From: Streptomyces wuyuanensis
Lineage (GTDB): Bacteria > Actinomycetota > Actinomycetes > Streptomycetales > Streptomycetaceae
Direction of reading: 5' to 3'
Length of the DNA: 64,000 bases
NCBI RefSeq assembly: GCF_900103455.1
Contig: NZ_FNHI01000006.1
Location: 248,001-312,000 of the forward strand
Below, in pieces: positions 41,061-50,298 of this stretch. The notes below the pieces were generated by a model, which was not told the DNA's origin, did no database searches, and saw nothing but the letters and a program-made list of their open reading frames with translations. How positions within the stretch are numbered: the first letter of the stretch is position 1; the number at the start of each line of letters is the position of its first letter. A program made the position numbers and the translations under genes.

Positions 41061-41930
41061 CCTCTGCCGTCGTCCGGATGCGTGACGGCCGGCGTCATCG
41101 CCGGCGCCCCGGGCGTCACCCGGCCCGGACGCGTGGTGTGGGCCCGCCCGGGGACATGACCCGGGTCGGACGTCCGACCCGGGGGACAGGAACGTGCCGA
41201 CGCCGACGCCGCCCGAACGCACGGTGCTGCCGGATGCCACCGCCGGCTCGCCCTCGTGCGCCGCGCACCGGCCGCCCCCGCGTGTGCCGGGCTTCGGACA
41301 CGCCGAGCGCGCCGCGCACCGGCCGCCTCGGGCACACGACCGGATGCCGGGTGCCACCTCCGGCTCGCCGGCGTCGAGAGCACGTGGTGTGCGCCGGACA
41401 TCAGCCGGCCCGGGCGCGTGGGCGCGGCGGCGACCAGCACTCCCGGACACACCGATTACCCGGGAGGGCACGTGCCCCGGTGCGGGGTCCTGCGCCCACA
41501 GGAGTGTGCGCCCCTGTGGAGGCGTGCGTGAGCAGGTGACGCGGACGCCGGTGTGACGGCGTCAGCCGCGAGGATGGCGCAGTCGCGCCGAGACCCAGCG
41601 CGCGCGGCGGCGGAGGATGCGCGGAATCCCGAGACGGGGATCATGGCCCCGCCCCTGGGGGCCGCCCCTTTCGTCCGCCACCGGCGCGGAGGCCGAGCGG
41701 GAGTTGCGTGCTGTGTCACTGTAGTCGTGCGTCCAGCCCATACCCCGACGTGTGCCCGTGCCCCAAGGTCGGTAACCGCATCGGGGCCCGCCAATTGGCC
41801 TATGCGTCGGGCAATCCCCGTTCGCCGCACACCCGTTCGCGGGACGGGCGCGCCCCGAGCTGCGGCGGAGGCGGCGTCGCCCGGCGCGGCCTCGGAGAGC
41901 CGGAGCCCGTCGCGAAGTCGCGGCCCGGGG
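41061..41930. other. 870-base region with short degenerate repeats, no supported gene
   Basis: Very G+C-rich. Several related segments recur: GCGCCGCGCACCGGCCGCC at about 41258 and 41312, GGATGCC-x-CACCxCCGGCTCGCC at about 41231 and 41342, and CGTGGTGTG-type pieces at about 41130 and 41382. Open frames on both strands translate to Arg/Pro/Ala-rich sequence without motifs. The region separates the MarP gene from the convergent nhaA operon. It could be a decayed gene or an old repeat field. Confidence 0.55.
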
Positions 41931-42893
41931 TCAGCGGTCGGGCTCGGGGTCCTTCAGCCAGTTGATGAGCTCGTTGGAGAACGCCACCGGGTCCTCCTCA
42001 TGGGGGAAGTGGCCGAGCCCGTCGAACAGCCGCCAGCGGTACGGGGCTTCGACGTACTGCCCGGAGCCCGCCGCGCTGCGCGTACGCATCGCCGGGTCCA
42101 GCGAGCCGTGGACGTGGAGCGTCGGCACCCGGACCGGGCGCTTCATCCGGCGGTTGAACTGGATGCCGTCCGGACGCGCCATCGAGCGCACCATCCACCG
42201 GTACGGCTCGATCGAGCAATGCGCCGTCGACGGGATGGACATGGCCCGGCGATAGACGTCGAGGTCGTCTTCCTCGGGCGGGCGCGGACCGGACCACTCC
42301 CGGATCAGCCGGCCCACCAAGGCCGCGTCGTCCGCGAGGAGCTGACGCTCCGGCAGCCATGGCCGCTGGAAGCCCCAGACGTACGATCCGGCACGGCTCT
42401 GCGCGAAGTCGCCGAGCATCGACGAGCGCCAGCGGCGCGGATGCGGCATCGAGGAGACCGCGAGCCTGCGGACGAGCTTGGGACGCATCACGGCCGCCGT
42501 CCAGGCGAGGTAGCCGCCCAGATCGTGGCCGACGAGTGCCGCGTCGGGCTCGCCGAGGGACCGTACGACGCCGGTGATGTCGAGCGCGAGGTTCGCCGGG
42601 TCGTAACCCCGGGGCGTACGGTCGCTGCCTCCCACGCCGCGGAGGTCCATCGCGACCGCGCGGAAGCCGGCATCGGCCAGCGCCGTCAGCTGGTGCCGCC
42701 ATGTCCACCAGAACTGCGGAAAACCGTGGAGGAGGAGCACCAACGGCCCGTCGCCCAGCTCCGCGATGTGGAAGCGCGCACCGTTGGCCGCCACGTCCCG
42801 ATGGGTCCAGGGACCATCGATCCGAACGGGGCCGCCGTTTCCGTTTCCGGTGCTGTTTCCGTTGCCGACAGAGGGCGTATCGGGTGCCGTCAT
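41931..42893 (-). CDS. alpha/beta hydrolase (epoxide-hydrolase/haloalkane-dehalogenase type)
   Basis: A 320-residue alpha/beta hydrolase. The oxyanion HG motif lies in LVLLLHGFPQFWWTWRHQL, an Asp-nucleophile elbow in ALVGHDLGGYLAW (G-x-D-x-G-G), the acid in HVHGSLDPAMR, and the catalytic His in GLGHFPHEEDPVAF. The aspartate nucleophile and WWTWRHQ are characteristic of soluble epoxide hydrolases. A Gly/Asn-rich N-terminal stretch (about residues 8-25, GNGNSTGNGNGG) is low-complexity. The start overlaps the holin-like stop (ATGA), so it is the last gene of the nhaA operon. No signal peptide is seen. Confidence 0.9.
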   Translation of the reverse strand: MTAPDTPSVGNGNSTGNGNGGPVRIDGPWTHRDVAANGARFHIAELGDGPLVLLLHGFPQFWWTWRHQLTALADAGFRAVAMDLRGVGGSDRTPRGYDPANLALDITGVVRSLGEPDAALVGHDLGGYLAWTAAVMRPKLVRRLAVSSMPHPRRWRSSMLGDFAQSRAGSYVWGFQRPWLPERQLLADDAALVGRLIREWSGPRPPEEDDLDVYRRAMSIPSTAHCSIEPYRWMVRSMARPDGIQFNRRMKRPVRVPTLHVHGSLDPAMRTRSAAGSGQYVEAPYRWRLFDGLGHFPHEEDPVAFSNELINWLKDPEPDR

Positions 42894-43393
42894 GCGGACG
42901 AGCGTGCCACAGATGTGGACGGTTCCTTGGCCCCACGGGGGTGCGGCTTGGCGTTCTGCAGCACCGCGGCCGTCTGCTTGGCCGACGCGATGGAGCGCTC
43001 CGGGGGCTTGACCTTCTTGAACTTGGTCATGGCCAGCAGCGCCGCCAGCCCCGCCACCAGCAGGAACGCCGCCCCCACGATCAGGAACGACCAGGCGAGT
43101 CCCAGGCCGAGGTTGTGGATGCCGTAGGCGGCGGCGAAGCTCAGCACCGGCAGGGAGAAGAGCGCGAGCACCCCGGCGACCGTGCCGGCCACTCCGCCGG
43201 TCACCCCCCGCTTGACGTCCTGCCTGAGCTCGGCCTTGGCCAGTGCGATCTCGTCGTGCACCAGGGCGGACATCTCGGCGGTCGCCGACGCCACCAGCTG
43301 TCCCATGGTCTTGTCGGCGCCGGCCAGCCGAACCGGTCCGACCACATCGCCCGCGGCTTCGACGACGGCGGTGCTCCTGCCGGGGTCGCTCAT
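42890..43393 (-). CDS. phage-holin-family (DUF1469-type) membrane protein
   Basis: A 167-residue protein with two central membrane helices (VAGTVAGVLALFSLPVLSFA, LAWSFLIVGAAFLLVAGLAA) preceded by the family helix MGQLVASATAEMSALVHDEI and ALAKAELRQDVKR. Such small proteins are common in actinobacteria; despite the name, a lysis role is unproven and they may affect envelope physiology. GGGGAG precedes the ATG. The stop overlaps the hydrolase start, and the gene lies 40 bases after nhaA. Thus nhaA, this gene and the hydrolase form one operon. Confidence 0.88.
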   Translation of the reverse strand: MSDPGRSTAVVEAAGDVVGPVRLAGADKTMGQLVASATAEMSALVHDEIALAKAELRQDVKRGVTGGVAGTVAGVLALFSLPVLSFAAAYGIHNLGLGLAWSFLIVGAAFLLVAGLAALLAMTKFKKVKPPERSIASAKQTAAVLQNAKPHPRGAKEPSTSVARSSA

Positions 43394-43433
43394 CGGTGAC
43401 TCCCCTCATCTCTGCTTCGGATCTGCTGTCAGA

Positions 43434-44831
43434 TCATGCCGGACTGTCGCCGTCGGCGCGCGACGCACCCGCCACTTCCGCCATGCGCCGGTGCTCCGCG
43501 GCCTTCTTCTCGTAGATCTCGGCCATCCGCAGGTGGTACTCCGGGTTGTCCTGTTCGTACACGTCGGGGATACCGTCCTGGTCTTCGTCGCGCTCCTCCG
43601 CCTCACACAGGGCCTGGTACTTGCGTACCCGCAGTTTCAGCAGCACACAGGCGATCACGGCGGCGAAGAGGGAGCCGAACAGCACGGACGCCTTGACCTC
43701 GTCCGTGAGGACCGCGTCCCCGGCGAAGGCCAGCTCGCCGATGAGCAGGGAGACGGTGAAGCCGATGCCGGCCAGTGACGCGACGGCGAGGACGTCGGGC
43801 CAGGCCAGGTCCTCGTTGAGTTCGGCCTTGGTGAAGCGGGCGGCCAGCCAGGTGCCGCCGAAGATGCCGAGCGTCTTGCCGACCACCAGGCCGAGCAGTA
43901 CCCCGAGGGTCTCTGGGCGGGTGAAGACGGCGTGCAGGGCGTTGCCGGAGATGCTGACACCGGCCGAGAACAGGGCGAACAGCGGTACGGCGAGACCTGC
44001 CGAGACCGGCCGCACGAGATGTTCGATGTGCTCGCCGGGCGAGTGCTCCTCGCCCTCGCGTCGGGTGCAGCGCAGCATCAGGCCCATGGCGACGCCCGCG
44101 ATGGTGGCGTGGACGCCGCTGTTGTACATCAGCCCCCAGATGACCAGGGCCAGCGGGACGTACACGTACCAGCCGCGTACGCCCTTGCGCAGCAGCAGCC
44201 AGAAGACCGCGAGGCCGGCCAGCGCCCCGCCGAGCGCGGCGAAGTTCAGATCGTTGGTGAAGAAGATCGCGATGATCAGGATCGCGAAGAGGTCGTCGAC
44301 GACGGCCAGGGTGAGGAGGAACGCGCGGATCGCGGACGGCAGCGATGTGCCGATCACCGCGAGCACGGCGAGGGCGAAGGCGATGTCGGTGGCCGTGGGC
44401 ACCGCCCAGCCCGCGAGGGAGCCGCCACCGGCAGTGCTGACCAGCGTGTAGACGAGCGCGGGGGCCGCCATGCCGCAGACGGCGGCGATGACGGGGAGCG
44501 CCGCGGCCTTGGGGTCGCGCAGTTCGCCCGCGACGAGCTCCCGTTTGAGCTCGATCCCGGCGACGAAGAAGAAGATCGCGAGCAGTCCGTCGGCCGCCCA
44601 GTGCTGGATGGACAGATCGAGTCCGAGTGAGGCGGGGCCCACGTGGAAGTCGGCCACGGCCTCGTAGCTGCGGCCGAGGGGGGTGTTCGCCCAGATCAGG
44701 GCGGCGACGGCGGCGGCCAGGAGCAGGATTCCGCCGACGGTCTCGGTGCGCAGGGCTTCGGCCACGAAGTTTCGCTCGGGGAGCGAAAGGCGTCCGAGGA
44801 ACCTGCGGGGGGTGGGGGTCGGCGCTGCCAC
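43434..44831 (-). CDS. nhaA: Na+/H+ antiporter NhaA
   Basis: Integral membrane antiporter of 465 residues with about 11-12 helices. It carries the early WANTPLGRSYE and IQHWAADGLLAIFFFVAGIE, then the substrate-site aspartates in LTLAVVDDLFAILIIAIFF and the unwound TATDIAFALAVLAVIG region. The C-terminal 80 residues are hydrophilic (CEAEERDEDQDGIPDVYEQD), with a calcium-loop-like DEDQDGIPD acidic run and a Glu/Lys helix not found in E. coli NhaA. The GTG at 44831 follows GGAGG at nine bases. It is the first gene of a three-gene operon. The product exchanges Na+ for H+ at alkaline pH. Confidence 0.93.
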   Translation of the reverse strand: MAAPTPTPRRFLGRLSLPERNFVAEALRTETVGGILLLAAAVAALIWANTPLGRSYEAVADFHVGPASLGLDLSIQHWAADGLLAIFFFVAGIELKRELVAGELRDPKAAALPVIAAVCGMAAPALVYTLVSTAGGGSLAGWAVPTATDIAFALAVLAVIGTSLPSAIRAFLLTLAVVDDLFAILIIAIFFTNDLNFAALGGALAGLAVFWLLLRKGVRGWYVYVPLALVIWGLMYNSGVHATIAGVAMGLMLRCTRREGEEHSPGEHIEHLVRPVSAGLAVPLFALFSAGVSISGNALHAVFTRPETLGVLLGLVVGKTLGIFGGTWLAARFTKAELNEDLAWPDVLAVASLAGIGFTVSLLIGELAFAGDAVLTDEVKASVLFGSLFAAVIACVLLKLRVRKYQALCEAEERDEDQDGIPDVYEQDNPEYHLRMAEIYEKKAAEHRRMAEVAGASRADGDSPA

Positions 44832-44994
44832 GAGTGGGGACCTCCGGTCGGATAGGCACGGCAAAGCACATGCCGACCAGACTTCCCGGCGCACCTCGGT
44901 CTTCCTGTCGCATCCTTGATGCGGGTCCTTACCCTACCTAATGATTTCGCCCTGCGGTACGCGGGTGCCACCGGTTGATCTTCACCTTAGGCGC

Positions 44995-45031
44995 AAAAGG
45001 GGCACCCGGCGCGTTCGCTCCGGATGCCCCT
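44995..45031 (-). terminator. acs terminator
   Basis: Twelve-base stem with one mismatch (AGGGGCATCCGG, CCGGGTGCCCCT on the minus strand) followed by TTTT, 19 bases after the acs stop. A classical intrinsic terminator, between acs and the nhaA operon. Confidence 0.85.
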
Positions 45032-45049
45032 CACGGTGACCTGCGGACG

Positions 45050-47005
45050 TCAGTCCTCCGAGGCCGCCGTCGGCAGCTTGGACTGGATGAGATCCATCAC
45101 CGAGGAGTCGGTGAGGGTCGTGACGTCACCGAGCTGGCGGTTCTCCGCCACGTCCCGCAGCAGCCGGCGCATGATCTTGCCGGACCGGGTCTTGGGCAGC
45201 TCGGCCACCGGCAGGACCCGCTTGGGCTTGGCGATCGGCCCGAGCGTCGCCCCGACGTGGTTGCGGAGGTCGGCGACGAGGTTCTCGTCCTCGCTCGCGG
45301 TCCCGCGCAGGATCACGAACGCCACGATGGCCTGGCCGGTCGTCTCGTCGGCCGCGCCGACGACGGCAGCCTCGGCGACCTTGGGGTGGGAGACCAGCGC
45401 CGACTCGACCTCGGTCGTCGAGATGTTGTGGCCGGAGACCAGCATCACGTCGTCGACGCGGCCCAGCAGCCAGATGTCGCCGTCGTCGTCCTTCTTCGCG
45501 CCGTCGCCCGCGAAGTACCGGCCCTCGAAGCGCGTCCAGTACGTGTCGATGAAGCGCTGGTCGTCGCCCCAGATGGTGCGGAGCATCGAGGGCCACGGCT
45601 CGGTGAGGACCAGGTAGCCGCCGCCGCCGTCGGGTACTTCGCGGCCCTCGTCGTCGACGACGGTCGCGGCGATGCCGGGGAGCGGGCGCTGGGCCGAGCC
45701 GGGCTTGGTCTCGGTGACGCCGGGCAGCGGCGAGATCATCATGGCGCCGGTCTCGGTCTGCCACCAGGTGTCCACGATGGGGGTGGAGCCGCCGCCGATG
45801 TGCTCCCGGTACCAGATCCATGCCTCGGGGTTGATCGGCTCGCCGACGGAGCCGAGGACGCGCAGGCTCGACAGGTCGAATTTGGCGGGGATGTCGTCGC
45901 CCCACTTCATGAAGGTACGGATCGCCGTCGGCGCCGTGTAGAGGATCGTGACGCCGTACTTCTGGACGACCTCCCAGAAGCGGCCCTGGTGCGGGGTGTC
46001 CGGCGTGCCCTCGTACATCACCTGCGTCGCACCGTTGGCCAGGGGGCCGTACACGATGTACGAGTGGCCGGTCACCCAGCCGACGTCGGCCGTGCACCAG
46101 TAGACGTCGCTCTCCGGCTTGAGGTCGAAGACGGCGTGGTGGGTGTAGGCCGCCTGGGTGAGGTAGCCGCCCGAGGTGTGCAGGATCCCCTTGGGCTTAC
46201 CCGTCGTGCCGGACGTGTACAGGATGAAGAGCGGGTGCTCCGCGTCGAACGCCTCAGGCGTGTGCTCGGCCGGCTGGCGGCCGACGACGTCGTGCCACCA
46301 CACGTCCCGGCCCTCGGTGATCGCGGTGTCCTGGCCGGTGCGGCGGACCACCAGCACGTGCTCGACCTGCGGGCACTTGGCGACCGCCTCGTCGATGGCG
46401 GGCTTGAGCGCGCTGGGCTTGCCGCGGCGGTAGCCGCCGTCGGCGGTGATCACCAGCTTGGCGTCGGCGTCCTGGATGCGGGAGGCCACGGCGTCCGCCG
46501 AGAATCCGCCGAAGACCACCGAGTGCGCGGCGCCGATCCGGGCGCAGGCCAGCATCGCCACGGCGGCCTCGGGAATCATGGGCATGTAGACCGCGACCCG
46601 GTCGCCCTTGCGGACGCCCAGTTCCGTCAGGGCGTTGGCGGCCCTGGAGACCTCGTCCTTGAGCTCGGCGTAGGTGAGGGACCGGCTGTCGCCCGGCTCG
46701 CCCTCGAAGTGGATGGCGACCCGGTCCCCGTTGCCTGCCTCGACATGGCGGTCCACGCAGTTGTACGCGACGTTGAGCTTGCCGTCGGCGAACCACTTGG
46801 CGAAGGGCGGGTTCGACCAGTCCAGGGTCTCGGTCGGCTCCTCGGCCCAGGTGAGCCGCCGCGCCTGCTCGGCCCAGAAGCCAAGCCTGTCCGCCGCGGC
46901 CTGCTCGTACGCCTCCGCCGTCACGTTGGCGTGCGCGGCCAGCTCGGCCGGCGGTGCGAACCGCCGCTCTTCCTTCAAGAGGTTGGCCAGGCTCTCGTTG
47001 CTCAC
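45050..47005 (-). CDS. acs: acetyl-CoA synthetase
   Basis: Makes acetyl-CoA from acetate, ATP and CoA. The 651-residue length is normal. Visible motifs are the P-loop-like [88 protein letters not shown] and the C-terminal [12 protein letters not shown]. The last contains the lysine acetylated in the regulated enzyme. GTG at 47005 with AGGGAG upstream. Its long upstream gap (47006-47744) should hold the promoter. It ends at its own terminator and is probably monocistronic. Confidence 0.96.
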   Translation of the reverse strand: MSNESLANLLKEERRFAPPAELAAHANVTAEAYEQAAADRLGFWAEQARRLTWAEEPTETLDWSNPPFAKWFADGKLNVAYNCVDRHVEAGNGDRVAIHFEGEPGDSRSLTYAELKDEVSRAANALTELGVRKGDRVAVYMPMIPEAAVAMLACARIGAAHSVVFGGFSADAVASRIQDADAKLVITADGGYRRGKPSALKPAIDEAVAKCPQVEHVLVVRRTGQDTAITEGRDVWWHDVVGRQPAEHTPEAFDAEHPLFILYTSGTTGKPKGILHTSGGYLTQAAYTHHAVFDLKPESDVYWCTADVGWVTGHSYIVYGPLANGATQVMYEGTPDTPHQGRFWEVVQKYGVTILYTAPTAIRTFMKWGDDIPAKFDLSSLRVLGSVGEPINPEAWIWYREHIGGGSTPIVDTWWQTETGAMMISPLPGVTETKPGSAQRPLPGIAATVVDDEGREVPDGGGGYLVLTEPWPSMLRTIWGDDQRFIDTYWTRFEGRYFAGDGAKKDDDGDIWLLGRVDDVMLVSGHNISTTEVESALVSHPKVAEAAVVGAADETTGQAIVAFVILRGTASEDENLVADLRNHVGATLGPIAKPKRVLPVAELPKTRSGKIMRRLLRDVAENRQLGDVTTLTDSSVMDLIQSKLPTAASED

Positions 47006-47229
47006 GACATCTCCCTTTCCCAGGGCGTCCTATGTGCCTATGTGTCCCAGGCCATAGCTCATCAGGCGGATGGCCGGGTGACAAGGGCCTTAAAGAAATT
47101 GGTTTAGACCTATTGAGGCGTGGAGTGGCTGGTGGGACGCCGGATCGCTCGTCCCGGACAAGCGGCCCCTTCTCTCCGGGCGGTGGGGGAAGGGGCCACC
47201 CGTACTCACGTATGCCACACCGGGTCGGT

Positions 47230-47605
47230 TCACCCCTGATACGTGGCCCCGGCGGGGCGTCTCCGGCGCACTTCCCGTTCGGGCCACCGGGGCTCTGCCG
47301 GGTGGCCGGTCAGGTCTTTCGGTGCTGCCCCGTCGCCGGTCGGGACACGGGCGCCGGCTCCGGTGAGGGGCGCGGCGCTCAGGACGCGGTCGTCCGTCGT
47401 GGACGGCCCGCCCAGGATGACGGCCGTCCGGAAGGGGGTCACCTTCCGCCGCCGGTGCGGGGCGACCGGCTCGAACACCGCTTCGCCGCTCCTTACGCGC
47501 TCCGGGCCTTCCCCGTGCACCGAGCAGATACGCCTGCGCCTCGGCGACATGGAAGTGCATCCCGTGCAGCCGCAGCGTGCCGTTGGCGAGCTTGCGGGTG
47601 CCCAT
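47230..47605 (-). pseudogene. possible small gene with a frameshift, function unknown
   Basis: Minus-strand coding-like sequence with strong third-position G/C bias. One frame begins at 47605 with TRKLANGTLRLHGMHFHVAE and AQAYLLGA. A second frame then continues VHGEGPERVRSGEAVFEPVA, FRTAVILGGPSTTDD and PEREVRRRRPAGATYQG and stops at 47230. Read together they look like one protein of about 125 residues split by a frameshift near 47525. No family is recognised. It lies divergent to the deacetylase-like lipoprotein and upstream of acs. This could instead be composition bias alone. Confidence 0.3.
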
Positions 47606-47744
47606 TCATCCAATCCAGTGATTAATCATTCCGGCTCGGCCTGCCTCCTGAGGTCCGTGCGCCCCGGTGGGAGTTTGTTCAGGTCCGCGGTCGTATCGGC
47701 ATGTCAACCGAACATCACTGCACACGACGGAAGAGGGTGGACGG

Positions 47745-49223
47745 ATGCTGCCCGCAGCACGGAAGGCCGTTCTCGGTGCCATTGCCACCGCGCTCGTCAT
47801 GGGCCTCGCCGCATGTTCCGGTGGCGACGGAGGATCGGGGCTCTCCGGTGCGCTGGGGAACCAGCTGGGCCAGATCGGCGACGGTTCGACCTCGTACACG
47901 GGAGCCCAGCCGGGTCTGGCGCGCCCGGAGCGGCTGAAGCCGGGGCAGAAACCCCCGCAGTTCGTGGTCTTCTCCTGGGACGGGGCGGGCGAGGACAGCA
48001 CGAAGCTCTTCTCCCACTTCCGCGAAGTGGGCAAGAAGCACGGCATCACGATGACCTATTTCCTCAGCGGCGTGTACCTGCTCCCCGAGGCGAAGGCCGA
48101 GTTGTACGACCCGCCCCGGCACGAACGGGGGCGCTCCGACATCGGCTTCAACGACATCGGCGGCATCAAGGCCACCGTTCGCGAACTGCGCGGTGCCTGG
48201 CTGGACGGGAACGAGATCGGCACGCACTTCAACGGTCACTTCTGCGGACCGCAGGGCGGAGGTGCCACCTGGACGCCCGAGGAGTGGAAGAGCGAGCTCG
48301 CCCAGGCCAAGTCCTTCGTCAAGAAGTGGCGCAGCAACGCGGGCCTGCCCCGCGAGCAGTCGCTGCCGTTCGACTACGACCGGGAGCTCATCGGCGCCCG
48401 CACGCCCTGCCTCGAGGGGCGGGACAACTTCCTCCGGTTCGCGGCGAAGCAGGGCTTCCGCTACGACAGCAGCGGCATCAGCGAGCAGATCTGGCCGGAC
48501 AAGAAGCAGGGCCTGTGGGACCTCTCCCTCCAGATGGTCCCCGTGCCCGGGCGCGCCTTCGAGACGCTGTCCATGGACTACAACTTCATGATCAACCAGT
48601 CGGGTACCGCCAAGGGCGCCCCCAGCATGCACACCTTCTGGGGAAACCAGATGCGCGACGGGCTGATCAAGGGCTTCAACCGGGCCTACAAGGGCAACCG
48701 TGCCCCGCTCGTCATCGGCAACCACTTCGAGACGTGGAACGGCGGCACCTATATGCGTGCGGTCGAACAGACCATCGGGTACGTCTGCGTCCAGCGCGAC
48801 GTGCGGTGCGTGTCGTTCCGTCAGCTCGTCGACTGGCTGGACGCCCAGAACCCCGAGGTGCTGAAGCAGTTGCGCACCCTGCCGGTCGGCCGCGCGCCGA
48901 GGGGTGGCTGGAAGAACTTCCTGACCACGGCCTCCTCGGGTTCCGACAAGCCGGGCGGGAGCGCATCGGCCGGGGCCCCCACGCGGGCCGGGTCGGGCAC
49001 GGCCGAATCCCGCACGGCGGGGGCCGCGACCGAGGCGACCGGCGCCGCCGCGGAGGCGAGGCGCGCCCGCGGGGCGGGGGTCGACACCACCTCCGGGACG
49101 GACGGCGGCCCCGCCGCGGACCGGACGAGTCTGGTCTGGCCGGCCGCGGGCGGCGGATGGTCCGCCCCCGACCGGCTGGCGCACGACGGACCGGCGGCGA
49201 TCAGGCCGGTTGCGGGGCGCTGA
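47745..49223 (+). CDS. lipoprotein with polysaccharide-deacetylase-like fold
   Basis: A 492-residue lipoprotein. The signal peptide and lipobox (LVMGLAAC, C24) anchor it outside the membrane. The body (about 65-400) is a NodB-like/polysaccharide-deacetylase-type TIM barrel: FVVFSWDGAGEDSTKLFSHF, ITMTYFLSGVYLLP, GNEIGTHFNGHFCGPQGGGA (metal-site HxxxH region), then LVIGNHFETWNGGTYMRAVE. The usual TFDDG aspartates read SWDGAG, so catalysis may be altered. The tail is Ala/Gly/Thr-rich. GAAGAGGG precedes the ATG. The stop overlaps the convergent ATPase gene by 23 bases. Confidence 0.82.
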   Translation: MLPAARKAVLGAIATALVMGLAACSGGDGGSGLSGALGNQLGQIGDGSTSYTGAQPGLARPERLKPGQKPPQFVVFSWDGAGEDSTKLFSHFREVGKKHGITMTYFLSGVYLLPEAKAELYDPPRHERGRSDIGFNDIGGIKATVRELRGAWLDGNEIGTHFNGHFCGPQGGGATWTPEEWKSELAQAKSFVKKWRSNAGLPREQSLPFDYDRELIGARTPCLEGRDNFLRFAAKQGFRYDSSGISEQIWPDKKQGLWDLSLQMVPVPGRAFETLSMDYNFMINQSGTAKGAPSMHTFWGNQMRDGLIKGFNRAYKGNRAPLVIGNHFETWNGGTYMRAVEQTIGYVCVQRDVRCVSFRQLVDWLDAQNPEVLKQLRTLPVGRAPRGGWKNFLTTASSGSDKPGGSASAGAPTRAGSGTAESRTAGAATEATGAAAEARRARGAGVDTTSGTDGGPAADRTSLVWPAAGGGWSAPDRLAHDGPAAIRPVAGR

Positions 49224-50196
49224 TCTGCGCGGCCTGCTCACCGAGCACGAAGTCGGGGTCGACCTGGGCGGCCAGGTCGACCCCCGTCTTCGCGTTGCCC
49301 CAGCTCTCGGCGTTCTTCAGATGGAAGTGGACCATCTGCCGGGTGTACCGCGCCCAGTCGCGTCGCGCATAGGACGCGTCGGCCGCCTGCCGCAGGGTGC
49401 GCAGAGCGGCCCGGTTGGGCTCCTCCAGTTCCGCGAAGAGCGCCGGACGGCCCTTCTCCATCGACCGGACCCAGTCCGAATGCCCGACGGTGACGAGAAG
49501 GTCGTCGCCCACCTCGTCGCGCAGGAACTCGAGATCGTCGGGGCCCTGGACCTTGTTGCCGACGACCCTGAGCGCGACGCCGAAGTCCCGTGCGTACTCC
49601 TTGTACTGCCGGTACACGGAGACGCCCTTGCGAGTGGGCTCGGCCACGAGGAACGTCATGTCGAAGCGGGTGAACATGCCGGAGGCGAAGGAGTCGGAGC
49701 CCGCCGTCATGTCGACCACGACGTATTCGTCCGGGCCGTCGACGAGATGGTTCAGGCACAGTTCCACCGCCCCCACCTTGGAGTGGTAGCAGGCGACCCC
49801 GAGGTCCGACTCGGTGAACGGGCCGGTCGCCATCAGCCGGATCCCCCCGCCTTCGAGCCGTACCGTCCTGGCGCAGGACTCGTAGACCGGGTTCTCCTCG
49901 CGAACGCGCAGGAGCCGCGAACCTTCACCGGGCGGCGTGGTCTTGATCATCGTCTGGGCGGATGTGATCCGCGGATTGGTGCCGCGCAGGTACTCCTTGA
50001 TGAGCGGCAGGTGTGCGCCCATCGCGGGCAGGGCGGCGGCCTCCTGCTCGTCGAGCCCGAGCGCGGTGCCCAGGTGCTGGTTGATGTCGGCGTCCACGGC
50101 GACGACGTCGGCCTGCTGCGCGGCGAGGTGACGGATGAAGAGCGAGGACAGCGTCGTCTTGCCACTACCGCCCTTGCCCACGAAAGCGATCTTCAT
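49201..50196 (-). CDS. CooC/MinD-like P-loop ATPase
   Basis: A 331-residue SIMIBI-class ATPase with a deviant Walker A (AFVGKGGSGKTTLSSLFIRH, residues 4-23), VVAVDADINQHLGTALG, and YVVVDMTAGSDSFASGMFTR (Walker B/switch II). Similar proteins (CooC, HypB-like) insert metals or act in partition. A Cys pair (YESCARTVRL, GVACYHSKVG) may bind a metal or the dimer zinc. The ATG at 50196 is preferred over a GTG six bases upstream. Divergent from the Fic-like gene, with about 100 bases between them. The substrate complex is unknown. Confidence 0.85.
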   Translation of the reverse strand: MKIAFVGKGGSGKTTLSSLFIRHLAAQQADVVAVDADINQHLGTALGLDEQEAAALPAMGAHLPLIKEYLRGTNPRITSAQTMIKTTPPGEGSRLLRVREENPVYESCARTVRLEGGGIRLMATGPFTESDLGVACYHSKVGAVELCLNHLVDGPDEYVVVDMTAGSDSFASGMFTRFDMTFLVAEPTRKGVSVYRQYKEYARDFGVALRVVGNKVQGPDDLEFLRDEVGDDLLVTVGHSDWVRSMEKGRPALFAELEEPNRAALRTLRQAADASYARRDWARYTRQMVHFHLKNAESWGNAKTGVDLAAQVDPDFVLGEQAAQISAPQPA

Positions 50197-50298
50197 GTTC
50201 ACCTAAGGTAGCGGGACGATAGCCGGGAGTGGTCGCAGTGCGTGAAGAAGACCACTCCAACGTGGGGTGCGGGCCCGGTGCGCGTAGCCTCGCTACTT

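Noticed and set aside
42890..43393. Phage-holin-family gene as evidence of a prophage
   Set aside because: Such small membrane proteins are ordinary chromosomal genes in Streptomyces; no phage structural or lysis genes are nearby and it lies in the nhaA operon.
44975..47107. 710-codon plus-strand frame opposite acs
   Set aside because: Antisense to acetyl-CoA synthetase; no ribosome site or motif.
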